Shown here one piece after another: positions 43,661-54,975 of a DNA stretch of 64,000 bases. Made by a program: the position numbers and the translations under genes. The stretch lies in contig NC_089490.1 in assembly GCF_036850765.1 (NCBI RefSeq), forward strand, positions 388,072,558-388,136,557, written 5' to 3'. The notes under the pieces were generated by a model, which saw nothing but the letters and a program-made list of their open reading frames with translations, was not told the DNA's origin and ran no database searches. Position 1 is the stretch's first letter; each line of letters starts with the position of its first letter. The stretch comes from Saccopteryx bilineata. Its lineage: Eukaryota > Chordata > Mammalia > Chiroptera > Emballonuridae.

Positions 43661-45108
43661 CGCTCCAAGGATTGTGAGTTCCCAAGCAGCTCATTCAGGC
43701 TCTGTCTGAAGAGCGGGGACCCCTGACCAGGGACACAGGAAGACTATTAATTGAATAATGTCTTTCGACATTCCCTCTGTTAATGGAGAGAGATTATTCT
43801 CTTCTGTTGTTTTCCTGTAAATAACGTTGTGTAAATCTAAAAATCATCTGGAAAATTAAAAAGCAGAAAATCTTGTACTGCTTTTCTTGGCAACGAAAAG
43901 CCAAGAAAGATGAAAACAGAATTAACCTCCTACCCCCAAATTTAGAGTTTCTCATTGACCAAGCTGAAATTGTTCTATTTCAGTTTTATTTAAACGGGAC
44001 TCCTTTTCATATTTCTAGCCCAAAAGTGTAAAAATTCAGAAAGCAAAGTGTATGTCTATTATACTAATACTAAATTTCATTGAAGAAAAATAACCAGAAT
44101 GTCAAAGCTTATTTTGGGGGTTAAATAATACATTTTCTGGCTTGGATACACTTCAGATATTGTTCTCAAGGGTTTACAATAGCTCTGATTTAATCTATGA
44201 AAGGGAGTGTAATTCACATGCTAAAGAAAGGACCAGCTTCCAATAGCTTAGGTAAATACAATTTCTAAAGTGCCATTTGGTTTTCTCATGTAGTTGCTGG
44301 AGTAAACACAAACCAGAAATCACTGCTAAGGACGGGGTAAATGCCTGTCAAAAGGAAACGCACACCCATCTATCCTGCAGTCAGCACAGTTCATTCATTC
44401 CGTGGGTGAGCGAGGTACAGGGGAGGGGGGTCCCTCAAGCAGAAGGACTAGCAGGTGCCGAGGCCTGGGGCAAAGACTTAAGGGGGATAAAAGCAAACCA
44501 ACAGCTTGGAATCTCCAGGTGGTTGTCACTGACATGCTGGGCGAGTACCTGCTGCTCCCTGTCCCCCACGTGCTTCCTGTCCCTTCTGTACCTGTCTCTT
44601 CCTTCCTGATGTGGGGAGAGAGGGGGCCAAGGCTGTCCAGGATCTGCCTCCTGGGTTCACTGCCCAGCCTCCCTTCCCCACCGCCTCTCCAGCCTGCTCT
44701 CCAGCTGCTGATGCCCTCGCTGCTGGGGAGACAAAGTTAGCTGCAGGCACATACATATTTTAAAAACCCAGCTATTTAAGGATATGACGTCTCTCAACAA
44801 ACACTTATAAAGGCTGTCCTCTTCTCCCCAAGGGAGGCAGAGCCCAGGCCTGGGTCAGGAATTCGGGGGGTGGGAAGGGCCCCACATGGAGGAGAGGGCA
44901 GTTGGCTATGCAGACCGCCTTCCTCCAGGGGGTCGCGGCCCAGGCCCTGAGAACCAGCCTGGGCTGCTCGGGGCCTGGGAATCACGCTGCTGGCCTCGCG
45001 CCAGCTGGTGCCGCCAGCCGGTCCAGAGTCATTCCTGGGGCGTATGGCAGAGGTTTGGCTTCTGTTGCCTTTTTCTTTTTTATATTAACTTGCTAATTTA
45101 TACTTTTT
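43661..45108. other. Unique sequence, AT-rich on the left
   Basis: 43790-44290 is AT-rich and repeat-free. 44400-45060 is GC-rich with chance frames. No gene or family recognised. Confidence 0.4.
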
Positions 45109-45446
45109 TTATTTTACAGAGACAGAGAGTAAGTCAGAGAGAGGGATAGACAGGGACAGACAGACAGGAACGGAGAGAGATGAGAAGCATCAATCATCAG
45201 TTCTCGTTGCGCGTTGCGACTTCTTAGTTGTTCATTGATTGCTTTCTCACATGTGCCTTGACCGTGGGCCTTCAGCAGACCGAGTAATCCCCTGCTGGAG
45301 CCAGCGACCTTGGGTCCAAGCTGGTGAGCTCTTTGCTCAAGCCAGATGAGCCGGCGCTCAAACTGGCAACCTCGGGGTCTCGAACCTGGGTCCTTCCGCA
45401 TCCCAGTCCGACGCTCTATCCACTGCGCCACCACCTGGTCAGGCCC
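45109..45446 (-). mobile_element. Young bat tRNA-derived SINE, reverse orientation
   Basis: Minus strand begins GCCTGACCAGGTGGTGGCGC with a B-box-like GGTTCGAGACC and an A-rich tail. Target duplication AATTTATACTTTTT is perfect (45095-45108 and 45447-45460). Same family as 13438-13771. Confidence 0.95.
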
Positions 45447-45460
45447 AATTTATACTTTTT

Positions 45461-46196
45461 ATTGTGAGAGGTATTCTATACATATAAAATAATGTATATA
45501 ACATATTCACATTGAGAAATATTTTATTTATAACAAATAAACAAATGAAGTCCTTACCACCAGCCTAAAAACCACATGGCCAGCACCTCCTGAGCCCACT
45601 GCGTGCCCTGACTGGTGCACACCCCCATTCTGCCCAAGTTAGCCCTCGGTCGAATGCTGAGCCATGGCACCTGGCCTATGAAAGACCAGTAACACACTTG
45701 AGGTAGGAACACAATAGGTTTCTTAAGCTTATAGCTGCAAGGGAGTGCGTCACCCAGGGAAATCTCAGGGCCGCCTCGCTCCGAGGACTACAGAAAGCCC
45801 TTCAGGGTTCGGGTAGGTGCTAGACAATTCCAAGCAGGCCTAGGGAGGCGAGCCCAGTTCTGGAGTGGATGCTGTCCAGAGACTGGGCACGTGATTGTGT
45901 TGACTGAGGAGGCCCAGGGCGGAAGCAGGGCTGCAGTCGTTACCGTGAGAGAGAGGCACTCGCTCAGAGAGGCGGAGTGCAGAAGGAGCCGTGTCACCTG
46001 CAGGGCACAGACTGGCCTGCTCCATCTCGGATTCTGAGCAGCTCGTGGTTTTAGAAAACATTGTCCGTGAGCAACAGATTCTCATTACTCAATGTTAATC
46101 ACATCCTTGCTTTCCTTTAGAGTATCTATGTGTAATACTCATATTATGTCTTTATGTATGACTGCACAGAATGTTGTTAATCACCCTCACTGTCAC
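45461..46196. other. Unexplained sequence, possible old LTR
   Basis: 45660-45790 has an LTR-like feel (AGGTAGGAACACAATAGGTT, then a GC-rich run), but no paired ends, signals or known family can be shown. Confidence 0.3.
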
Positions 46197-46512
46197 CATA
46201 ACCACAGGAACAACCACCATCACCATGACCACCATCCCCACCACCATCATCATGACCACCATCCCCACCACCATCACCATGACCACCATCCCCACCACCA
46301 TCACCATGCTCATCGCCACCACCATCACCATGACCACCATCCCCACCACCATCACCATGACCACCATCACCATCACCATCACCATGACCACCATCCCCAC
46401 CACCATCACCATGACCACCATCACCACCACCATCACCATGACCACCATCCCCACCACCATCACCATGACCACCATCACCATCACCATCACCATGCTCATC
46501 ACCACCATTCTC
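46197..46512. repeat. 27-bp CAC/CAT minisatellite
   Basis: Repeats of a 27-bp unit built from CACCAT, CATGACCACCAT and CCCCACCACCAT words, about 11-12 units with CACCATCAC expansions. Its length in threes gives a His-rich frame (HHDHHPHHH words), a Thr/Ile frame and a Val/Met frame on the minus strand. These are products of the repeat, not a gene. Confidence 0.93.
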
Positions 46513-46869
46513 ACCATCACTACCTTGTGTCTACCCTCTCTCATCTACACAGGCAGCTTGAGTGGGAGGTCACATCTGTGCTGGATGTTTCCTGTGCACG
46601 GGTGTGTATCTGTGTGTATGACAGGTGGTTGCTGTGTGAGGGGGTGAGGAAAGGCTATTTAAAGTTTGAGGCTGAACAGCCCTGAGGAGCCAAGAAGTTG
46701 AGTATAAATATCTGGGCCCTCCTACTGTGACCCTCCCCTCATTCCTCGATCTGTGAAGGCTGGTCAAGCATGGGGGCTGAGACTCCGACCAGGGCTGGGA
46801 CTGGCAGGGGCTTGACAGTGGGACTCTGATCCACCTTATTCTGGCTGCCAACAGTTTATTGTGTAGTTT

Positions 46870-47020
46870 CAAACTACACTCTGCCTCTGTGAGCCTCAGT
46901 TTTCTTATCTATAAAATGAGAATAACCATAACTAGCTTCAATGGACTATGATGAAGATTAATTAAATTTAAGTGACATCTTAGTGGCTAGCATGTAGTTG
47001 GAGCTCAGTGAATGTGAGTC
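46870..47020 (+). mobile_element. MIR SINE 3' half
   Basis: 'gagcctcagttttcttatct', 'ataaaatgagaataaccata', 'gaagattaattaaatttaa' and 'gtagttggagctcagtgaa' match MIR. Confidence 0.75.
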
Positions 47021-47195
47021 CCTTGTCCCCATCTGGGGAAGGGCTGGAGGCACAGTCTGGCAGGTAGCCACACTCTCTCCCACCCCCTGATGCTGGACAG
47101 GGAGCAAGGGGCCTCTGGGAAGGTCCAGAGCTGCAAGGAGGGCCCCCAAGAATGGGCTCTAGGCAATAAAGAGGTGGGGGAGGCCAAGAGGGCAG

Positions 47196-47420
47196 GAGAG
47201 CAGAGGACTTCTAAAGGGAAGGAGAGAAAAAGGACAGGGAGAAAGAGCATGTGGGAGGAGGAAAGGGAAAGAGGAATGAAGGGGAGGAAGGTGGAAAGCA
47301 GAGGAGAGGAGAGACAGACACTGAGAAAGGAGTACTGAAGAGAGAGGCGAGGGGAGGGAGAGAGGAGGGAAGACCTGGAGGGAGGGAGAGGTAGAAAGAG
47401 GAAGGAAGGGAGGAAAATGA
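47196..47420. repeat. Homopurine-rich tract
   Basis: About 225 bp almost entirely A and G on the plus strand (GGAGAGAAAAAGGACAGGGA-type text) with few interruptions. Long homopurine tracts can adopt triplex DNA and stall polymerases. Confidence 0.85.
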
Positions 47421-47833
47421 GCTGCAGTCACTTGATGCTTGAGTCAGAGAGGAGGAGAGAGACCCCTGGGAGGACCACAGGCCAGCCTGGCCCAAGCTCT
47501 GTCCAGCCACCAACACTGGCATGGGGGAGGCAGAGGCTGAGTGGGGCGGGGCTGGGCCGGCTGTCCTTGCCAGCTGCTTAGCTACCTCCCTCCTCCCTCT
47601 ACCTGCTGCCACAGTGGGATCTCACCAACCTGCCATTCCATCCACTGGGGACAATGGGGAGCTGTTGGGAGCTGTGTCACCAGCTGCCACTCCAAAAGGA
47701 GATGATAGCAATGCCTCCCTGCCTTGGGCCTCGGGGCCAACTGCCAGCCCAGAGAAAGCGACGGGGAAGGCTCAGCAGCTGGTGCGAGGCCCACCTTTTT
47801 GGGACCCTCTTCCTCTCTCTGCATTCTCCAGGA
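47421..47833. other. Unique sequence
   Basis: Chance frame at 47521-47955 runs into the hAT element, so it is not a gene. No family recognised. Confidence 0.4.
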
Positions 47834-48165
47834 CAGGGGTCCCCAAACTTTTTACACAGGGGGCCAGTTCACTGTCCCTCAGACCGTTGGAGGGCCAGAC
47901 TATTAAAAAAAACTATGAACAAATCCCTATGCACACTGCACATATCTTATTTTAAAGTAAAAAAACAAAATGAGAACAAATACAATATTTAAAATAAAGA
48001 ACAAGTAAATTTAAATCAACAAATTGACCAGTATTTCAATGGGAACTATGCTCCTCTCACCGACCACCAATGAAAGAGGTGCCCCTTCCGGAAGTGTGGT
48101 GGGGGCTGGATAAATGGCCTCAGGGGGCCGCATGCGGCCCGTGGGCCGTAGTTTGGGGACCCCTG
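47834..48165 (+). mobile_element. Nonautonomous hAT element, copy A1
   Basis: 332 bp with ends CAGGGGTCCCCAAACT and AGTTTGGGGACCCCTG (perfect 16-bp inverted repeat). 8-bp target duplication CTCCAGGA / CTCCAGGC with one mismatch. Closely related to 53487-53817 in opposite orientation. Non-coding. Confidence 0.95.
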
Positions 48166-48361
48166 CTCCAGGCCATTCTCCTCAGGGGCTCCCCTACATT
48201 TGGCTGCTATTTGCTCATCACGGTTGGGGGCAGACGGGGTGTGGGGGTGGGGAAGAGCAGTGCAGAGAGCACTAAGGAGTTCGGACCTGTGGGTTTCAGT
48301 CTCAACGTTGTCATTGTAGCAGAGACGATCTCATTATCTTCCCTGATGGATGGCACCCCTA

Positions 48362-48740
48362 AATTTTGACTGTCCTGAGTAAAGACTACATTCCCAGCAT
48401 CCTTTGCAGTTAGGTATGGCCATGTGCTTAAGTTCTGGCCAATGCAATATAATTGCAACACTTGGGCCATATCCTTTTTGGGAAGGGCATGAGCTTTCTC
48501 AAACCTTCTACTTTTCTGCTTTTGGATGTAGATGTGATGGCTGCAGCTGGGGCAGCCATCTTGGGTAATGAGGTAGAAATCACATGTTGGGGATGGCATA
48601 GCAAATTAAGAGCAGCCCGGATCCCTGAGATTGCAGAGCTGCCATACCTATCCGAGATGCTTACCTCTCTTTGTTTGCTGGAGAGAGAAATAAAGTTGTT
48701 TAAGCCACAGATTTTGTGGTTTTCTGTCACTTGCAGAGGT
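48362..48740 (+). mobile_element. Old LTR- or L1-like repeat
   Basis: 'gactacattcccagcatcc', 'ggtatggccatgtgcttaag', 'ttctggccaatgcaatata', 'gagaaataaagttgtttaag' and 'ccacagattttgtgg' form a known mammalian repeat layout with AATAAA at about 48690. I cannot decide between MaLR LTR and L1M 3' end. Confidence 0.55.
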
Positions 48741-48749
48741 ATGTCATCC

Positions 48750-48852
48750 TAATTGGTAGATATCTAAATCATGCTATGACATTGGGCAAGTCATTTTCTG
48801 CCTCTGGGCCTCAGTTGACCCATTTGAACAAACTGAGAGTTTTAGATTTACA
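48750..48852 (+). mobile_element. MIR fragment
   Basis: 'gacattgggcaagtcatttt' and 'cctctgggcctcagttgacc' are MIR core. Confidence 0.6.
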
Positions 48853-49089
48853 GAGCGTCTCTAAGGACATTTTAAGGTCAGAACCCAGGGCAGGGGTTTG
48901 TTGCTGAGGGTAAGCACCCTGCCTAGTGAACTAACTTTACAGCCTAATAAGAGACTCTGAAAAACAGAAAAGTTACCAAGAGCTGAGGATCCATCAAGAC
49001 TGGGAGAGAGTAATATAAATAAGTGTTGCAACAGGGCCCACAAGGCCCTATCTGACTGAGGCCCTGCCCACCTCTCCCACCTCCTCTTC

Positions 49090-49492
49090 TGTTGCCTATA
49101 CTCCAACCACACTGGCTTCCTTTCCAGGATAACAAGCTTGTGCCTACCTCAGGACCTTTGCACTTGCTGTTACCTTTGCCTAGAATGCTCTCTCCCCCCC
49201 TCCAGACCTTTATTCAGGTCTCTGCTCGTTGTAATCCCCTCAGAAAGGCCACTCTACTCTCCTAACACTACTGCCCTCCACTTCCTATTACAACAAAGTT
49301 GAGTGTCCTTTATAGAAGCACACACACTGATAGCTAACATTTTGTTATTTTTTGGTTCCTTTTTTCCTAGCTTCTACAGTATACTGTAAACTCCATGAGA
49401 GCAGTTACCTACCACATTAACTGCCAAATCGCCAGGACTTGGAATAGCACCTGGCACCTAGTAAGCGCCAAATAAATGTTGGACGAATAAAC
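49090..49492 (+). mobile_element. L2 LINE 3' end, well preserved
   Basis: Full L2 3' order: 'cctcaggacctttgcacttg', 'gcctagaatgctctctcc', 'ttcaggtctctgctcgttgt', 'ctccatgagagcagttacct', 'agcacctggcacctagtaag' and 'aaataaatgttggacgaat'. Confidence 0.88.
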
Positions 49493-49524
49493 GTAGGTGA
49501 GGATAGGAGGACAAGAACTGACAA

Positions 49525-49725
49525 GGGTATTGACCTTTATTGAGCACCCACTATGTGCCTGCGCTGGATGCATTGGGTGAGCCATCTCATTCACTCTTCC
49601 AAACACTCTCAGGTTGGAATTGTTATTCCCGTTTCTAAAATCTGAAAACTAAAGTTCCGAGATCGTAGGTGACTCAATTTCTGACCCCAGAGCTGTAAGC
49701 AGGGCCTGCCCACACACTTCCAGCC
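49525..49725 (-). mobile_element. MIR SINE, reverse orientation
   Basis: 'gagcacccactatgtgcctg', 'ctcattcactcttccaaaca', 'aaaactaaagttccgagatc' and 'ctgaccccagagctgtaagc' are reverse MIR. Confidence 0.75.
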
Positions 49726-50364
49726 ATTCTCATATGTCCCTAAATCCTCTTGTTCGGCCTATTCTCTCCCCCGCCCCCAACCCACTCCCTAAGCACCTCC
49801 CTATCCCTCTCTGGCAGCCGCTTCACTGCCTTTGATCTTCAGAGTCTTTCCGTCTTTCCCTTCTGAGAAGATTGTGCTCAAAGGCTGTGGAATCACAGCG
49901 GCACAGGGAGGTGTGAACGGATAGTTTCTTTCCCCCACTTTGAAATGTGAGGACTGTTTATTTCAGGAGGGAAAAGGGGGTGCCGCCATTCCCAAGCACG
50001 TCTCCTGCCAGACCTGCTTCAGGACCTCCCGCCTCCTCACCTCACAAGATCCTTGTGCCAACCCCGGCGAGGAGGCAGCCTTGGGCTGGCGATGGTCTCC
50101 TCACCCCTCCCAGCCTCGAGTTTCTCAGGCGGAAAACCGGGGTGTTGATACCATCCTCTCGTGAGAGGTACATGGGATAGAGGTGGGACAAAGGGATTTG
50201 GTGTTCAGGTTTCAATCAAGGACATTGCCTGCTGCTGCTACATAGAAAATACCTTGGCCTCCTTCCTGTGGGCGACCCCATGCCTCTGACAACAGCATCC
50301 TGGTGTCACAACACATCAGTAGTTCGTGAACTTCTGAAGAGCTCCCTCCAGCCAAAGTCCTCTC
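49726..50364. other. Unique sequence
   Basis: No family recognised; two overlapping chance frames at 49940-50180. Confidence 0.4.
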
Positions 50365-50470
50365 CCTTCCTGGTGTTGTGACTTGAAACAAATCCCTTCA
50401 CCGGGTTGAGCTTCGGCTTCCTCGTATGTAAGCTAAAGGGGTTAGACCAGTGTCTCTTCCAGTTCTGAAA
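50365..50470 (+). mobile_element. MIR fragment
   Basis: 'ggtgttgtgacttgaaacaa', 'gcttcggcttcctcgtatg' and 'ggggttagaccagtgtctc' fit MIR. Confidence 0.55.
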
Positions 50471-51029
50471 CCCAAAGGCTTCTTAATGAAAAGACAGCCG
50501 TACTCCAGTCTCAAATCCAGGCCTCTGGGTGATGCCTTCAGTGTGGCTGCGCCTGCCGTGATGGGAGAAGACGGTAGGAAATATGACAGTTCTCCAAGAA
50601 ATGTGGAAGGCAGGGGAAAGAGCTGTGCCGGCAACATCACGTCATTGCCAAAGGTGCCAAGGAAATGTCAGAACAAAATGTGCTGGCTGAGATTCGGAAA
50701 CGAAAACTCCACTCCTGGCTGCCCTGAAGCAAAACCCTCGGCTTCCCAACATCCATCTCAGGCAGAGGAATTAGTCACTTCCCAGTTCTCTTCAGCACCA
50801 TGGACAGCGCCCCTGTTTCTCTCCCACGTTCCCACCCAGGCCCCAGGGTACCCAGGCACAGTACCTGGCGCCAAGGCCAGCGAAAGGAGCAGCCCTGCTC
50901 CCCACATTCCTGGGAACTTACCATCTGGTTCAAGGACAAGATCGCCACACAAGGAAAGTTTAGCACACAGTGCCGAGTGTTCATTCATGCTGCAGAAGGA
51001 CCCTCCCAGCCAATGTTGGACTTGACTTC
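50471..51029. other. Unique sequence
   Basis: Holds most of a 191-codon frame (50450-51025) without domains, opposed by minus-strand frames. Judged chance. Confidence 0.4.
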
Positions 51030-51204
51030 CATTCACACATTTGGCTCTTATGGAACAGCTGCTGTGTGCCTGGTTCTGCAGCAGACACCAGAGAGATAGA
51101 TTACAGATGAATGAAGACCAGCCAGTTCTTGAAAAGCTTAGGGTTAGTGGGGGAGACTGGAAACCAGTAATTACCAGTACAAGACATATAAGCAAAATAG
51201 CTTG
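51030..51204 (-). mobile_element. L2 LINE fragment, reverse orientation (left of MIR)
   Basis: 'gaacagctgctgtgtgcctg' and 'gggggagactggaaaccag' resemble reverse L2. Continues after the MIR that splits it. Confidence 0.55.
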
Positions 51205-51415
51205 CACTAATTAGGGGCTTGCAATATTGCTGGGAATGGCACTAGGAGCTTGACACATGATGATGTAAATAAGCTAGCTACTGTTCCTAGTCCCATTTTA
51301 TGGGGGGAGCAGGTCAGGTGACTTGCCCAAGGTCACTTGGGAATGAACAGGCAGAGTTGACATTTGCACCCAGGTGGTCAGGCTCCAGAATCTCACCACA
51401 GACTGTGAGGTAGCA
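51205..51415 (-). mobile_element. MIR SINE, reverse orientation, inside L2
   Basis: 'tagctactgttcctagtccc', 'gtgacttgcccaaggtcact' and 'tttgcacccaggtggtcagg' are reverse MIR. Confidence 0.75.
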
Positions 51416-51419
51416 GAGT

Positions 51420-51860
51420 AGTAAGCACTTGGATCAGTCTAGAAGAGGGTCATCGAGAATTCCGAGAGGAGGTGATACCTGGGCTGAATTTTCCCAGGTG
51501 AGGAAGTGGGGACAGGGCAGAGACAATAACTTGTGTGAAGCTAGAGAAAGGTAGCATCTCATATTGGTTCCTTGTGGCTACAGTAAAAGGATGTGGAGGC
51601 AGGAAAGACTAGAAGGGTCCCCAAGGATGGGACCTTGGGGAGTGTTGTACTAAGCTAGGGAGTGTGGGCTTTATTCTGAAGCACCGCCGGGACACCCGAA
51701 GGTTTTAAGCATTGAAGGAAGATGAACAGATTTGTCTTTTGGAAAATGGCTGACAGTGCTTTAAGGATGAGCTAGACATGACCATCCATAGGTGGATGTC
51801 CAGCTAGCGGCTACAGACAAATGCCAGGTGAGGAAGGGCCAGAGGAGGCTGAGGGGGAGC
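51420..51860 (-). mobile_element. L2 LINE fragment, reverse orientation (right of MIR)
   Basis: 'gggctttattctgaagcacc', 'gttttaagcattgaaggaag' and 'aaaatggctgacagtgcttt' follow the reverse L2 3' region. Confidence 0.7.
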
Positions 51861-52939
51861 AATGAAGCAGAGGGTATGGCCACAAGCATCCTTGAGGAAG
51901 GCAGGACCTTTATTAAGACCACAGGCTCTGACACCCATCTCCTGGCTTCACAGCCAAGAGCAGGCAGGAGAAAGCTACGCTGTAGACCACACTTTAACTC
52001 ACACACTTGACTCACAAGCTTCTCTTACTCAGGACCTATTTCTGGCAGGGTTGACAATCTGATTTCCAACACCACAGCAGATTAGAAGTAGAAAGTTTTA
52101 TAGGATGAGAGCACTGTTAAGAGCAGTGAGAAATGATAGCTTACATCAGGAAACGAAAGCCCTGTTTTAAAAGCACGGTGAAATAGCATCATGTGATAGA
52201 TAATAAGAGAATCGATATAACTTATGTGAAAGAATGCTCTAATTAATAAAGTATGGAAATGGGTCATATTTTCAAAAGTATTTTCATCCAAAGGCTAAAA
52301 TGAAAATAGAAAACTTGAGTCATCAGAAGAGCAAGCCCTCAGCCATACAGACTGGCAAATTGCCCCTAGGATCCAGAAGATGAGACCTTTTTGTGCCTTG
52401 CATTTTCAGAACTTTCCAGAACCTTGTCCTATCCATCGGCTTACCTGATCACTCAAACCCCATGATGAAAGTATGCGGAGGGACCAGACCCACGTCACAG
52501 ATGGAAAAACTCAAAGTGGCTTTTCACACCCTGCACCAACAGTTTTTTATCTTCCAGGTCAGGCTTAACCAAGGTCTCCTGACCCACTGCCCAGAGATCT
52601 CTTGTCCACCATTGGCCTCCCCTTTCCTCCCTCCTCTTCCTGGACAGGCCACACCCACCCACAGGTGCTCAACACCTGCTGCTGCTGCTGATTGGCAGGT
52701 GAGACAACCCTAAGCAGTAGCTCTCTCCTCCACGGACCTACAAGTGGTGACATCACAGGGTCATTTGTACATCTATCAGCCAATCAACACCCAGTCCTGC
52801 AGTACACTGTGTGGGCTGAGCACTCTCCCTGGGACTCAGCCCATGACTTCTGTGGCCAGGCCTGCACTATGAGTTTTGCTTGGGTTCTATCACTGATTGT
52901 GCACAACTGGTAAGAAAAAGTAGTAAGAACTGTCTTTTT
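51861..52939. other. Unique sequence
   Basis: AT-rich at 52080-52300, then mixed. A GCTGCTGCTGCTG run at about 52678-52690. No family recognised. Confidence 0.4.
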
Positions 52940-53065
52940 CCCCCCACTTCTCAGACTAAGACACTTCTGAAGTTAAAGATTTGGCCAAGGTCATGCAGAT
53001 GGTAAGTGGTAGAGAAGGAACTTGAACTCAAGAGTGTCTGACTTCTAATGCTGTGTGCTTACCTC
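52940..53065 (-). mobile_element. MIR fragment, reverse orientation
   Basis: 'gatttggccaaggtcatgca', 'gatggtaagtggtagagaag' and 'cttgaactcaagagtgtctg' are reverse MIR. Confidence 0.7.
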
Positions 53066-53486
53066 TGTCTTCCAAAAGAGGTAGAGTTTGCAGGACTTGG
53101 AGTGGGGGTCCCACAGGACTTTACCTGGGAAGGCAGCTTCCTCAGCCCCTGCTCCCCACATACTTGCTGGTTGAGAGAAGACCCTGGTGTATCTGCTCCA
53201 TCAGAGGAGGGGACCGGCAAGGGATTCCAGCCAGAGAGGAGGGTGTAGCCAGGTCCTTAGACCTGGGCAGTCTCCTTTAGGGCCTTCTGGGAGCCCGGAG
53301 CTGGGGTCCAAAGCCCGGTGCAGCCAAAGCCTGGTCAAGGTGCTGTGTGACCGAGGCCGTAGCATGATTAGTGAGCTCTGATGGCTCTTCCTGACCTGCG
53401 CACTGTGAGGCTGACTCTCCGGGGGCTAGAGATGGCAGATGCCAGCTGGACACCTATGAGGGAGGACACCAGCCCGGCCTCTTGAC
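53066..53486. other. Unique sequence
   Basis: No family recognised. Confidence 0.4.
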
Positions 53487-53817
53487 CAGGGGTCCCCAAA
53501 CTACGGCCCGCGGGCTGCATGCGGCCCCCTGAGGCCATTTATCTGGCCCCCGCCGCACTTCCAGAAGGGGCACCTCTTTCATTGCTGGTCAGTGAGAGGA
53601 GCATAGTTCCTATTGAAATACTGGTCAGTTTGTTGATTTAAATTTACTTGTTCTTTATTTTAAATATTGTATTTGTTCCCGTTTTGTTTTTTTACTTTAA
53701 AATAAGATATGTGCAGTGTGCATAGGGATTTGTTCATAATTTTTTTTATAGTCCGGCCCTCCAACGGTCTGAGGGACAGTGAACTGGCCCCCTGTGTAAA
53801 AAGTTTGGGGACCCCTG
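53487..53817 (-). mobile_element. Nonautonomous hAT element, copy A2
   Basis: 331 bp of the same family as 47834-48165 but inverted. Perfect 8-bp target duplication CTCTTGAC (53479-53486 and 53818-53825). Ends CAGGGGTCCCCAAACT / AGTTTGGGGACCCCTG. One end reads AAAAAGTTTGGGG as in copy A1, showing few differences. Non-coding. Confidence 0.96.
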
Positions 53818-53825
53818 CTCTTGAC

Positions 53826-54639
53826 GGTCCCCCAGGGCTGGCGCTAGGTGAAGCAGTCTCGTTGGGCCCAGGCATGCTCACTGCCCTCTGTGATCCGTCA
53901 CTCCCAGGAAGAGGGATAGAAGACCACCAGCAGCCTGGGCGTGAGTCTCCCTCTCACTGAGCCATCGAACAGCCAAGATAATCAATTCAGTGACTACAGT
54001 CAGGGGAGCCCTCCAGGGTTGGGGGGAGGGCAATGAGCTGGGCTTCTTATACTGGCTGACTGAATGGGCTGGCTATGGAGGGGGAGATCATGCGGGCAGA
54101 AAGAAAAAAAAAGGCAAAGAGACCAAAGGGGGACCAAGTTTACTTTGTATGGAGAGAAGACCACCCACTGAGGTTGGGCAGGTAGGTGACTTAGAGAGTG
54201 TGTGACAGGAGTAACAGGAGAACGGGGTTTCTTTGTTCCTAGCCCAGGGTTTATCTCAGTCTGAGCCCCAGCCTGCATTTCTATCCTCTTGTCCGTCGGG
54301 TGTCAATGGACTAGGGCTTGGCATGGGGTAACCTCTGCTATGTCAGTTGGATGATTACAAGCCCAAAAGCCCTGACCACTGACCAGGCCCAACGCCTCCA
54401 GGTCCTTAGATCCCAGGTCTTTATATTCTGCAATTGGTCCTTTGGTGCCATCTTGTGGTCAATTATAAAATAACAACAGATGAACCATAAATTGAGGTTG
54501 GGATGGGGAGTGATGGAGGAGGAAGAGGAGGAACTTGAGAAGATGGATGAAGAGGGGAAGAAGAAATGCTATTTTATAGCCTGTATGGATCACCATGTAC
54601 TTTGCAAAAAGACCGGCTAATCTTGGTCCTACCCCTTAG
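53826..54639. other. Unique sequence
   Basis: A purine-rich patch at 54495-54570. No family recognised. Confidence 0.4.
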
Positions 54640-54735
54640 CAGCTATGCACAGACCTCAGTTTACTCATCTGTAGAATGGGTATAAATAACCCCCATCCTT
54701 ATAGGATTACCTTTGGTGAGTTTTGAATGAGGGGT
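54640..54735 (+). mobile_element. MIR fragment, left part
   Basis: 'cacagacctcagtttactca' and 'ctgtagaatgggtataaata' are MIR core; the element resumes at 54866. Confidence 0.65.
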
Positions 54736-54865
54736 TTGAGGAGGCCTTCAAAGGGTTTTGGAAGTGATCTGTAACACAGTGGTGGTGACGCAGGTGTAAA
54801 AGCCATTGAGCTGTACACTAAATGATCTCTCACTTTATAAAAGTTCTAGTTTAATAAAAAGTTAA
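54736..54865 (+). mobile_element. L1 3' tip inserted in MIR
   Basis: 'ggtggtgacgcaggtgtaaa', 'gccattgagctgtacactaa' and 'tctagtttaataaaa' match the terminal L1M 3' region, ending with an AATAAAA tail. Confidence 0.65.
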
Positions 54866-54975
54866 CAACAATACTACCGACCTTACAGGGATTTTGTGAG
54901 GATGAGGTGAGACCACGTAGGAAAAGGTTTAGCGCAGAGCCTGGCACATAGTAAGATGCAGTGAGGTGACCGTGA
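54866..54975 (+). mobile_element. MIR fragment, right part
   Basis: 'accttacagggattttgtga', 'ggatgaggtgagaccacgta' and 'agagcctggcacatagtaag' complete the MIR. Confidence 0.75.

Noticed and set aside
46092..46685. Histidine-rich protein gene
   Set aside because: Produced by the CAC/CAT minisatellite. Flanking codons show no domain and the opposite strand is also open.
50450..51025. 191-codon frame
   Set aside because: Begins in a MIR remnant, runs opposite other open frames and shows no domain.
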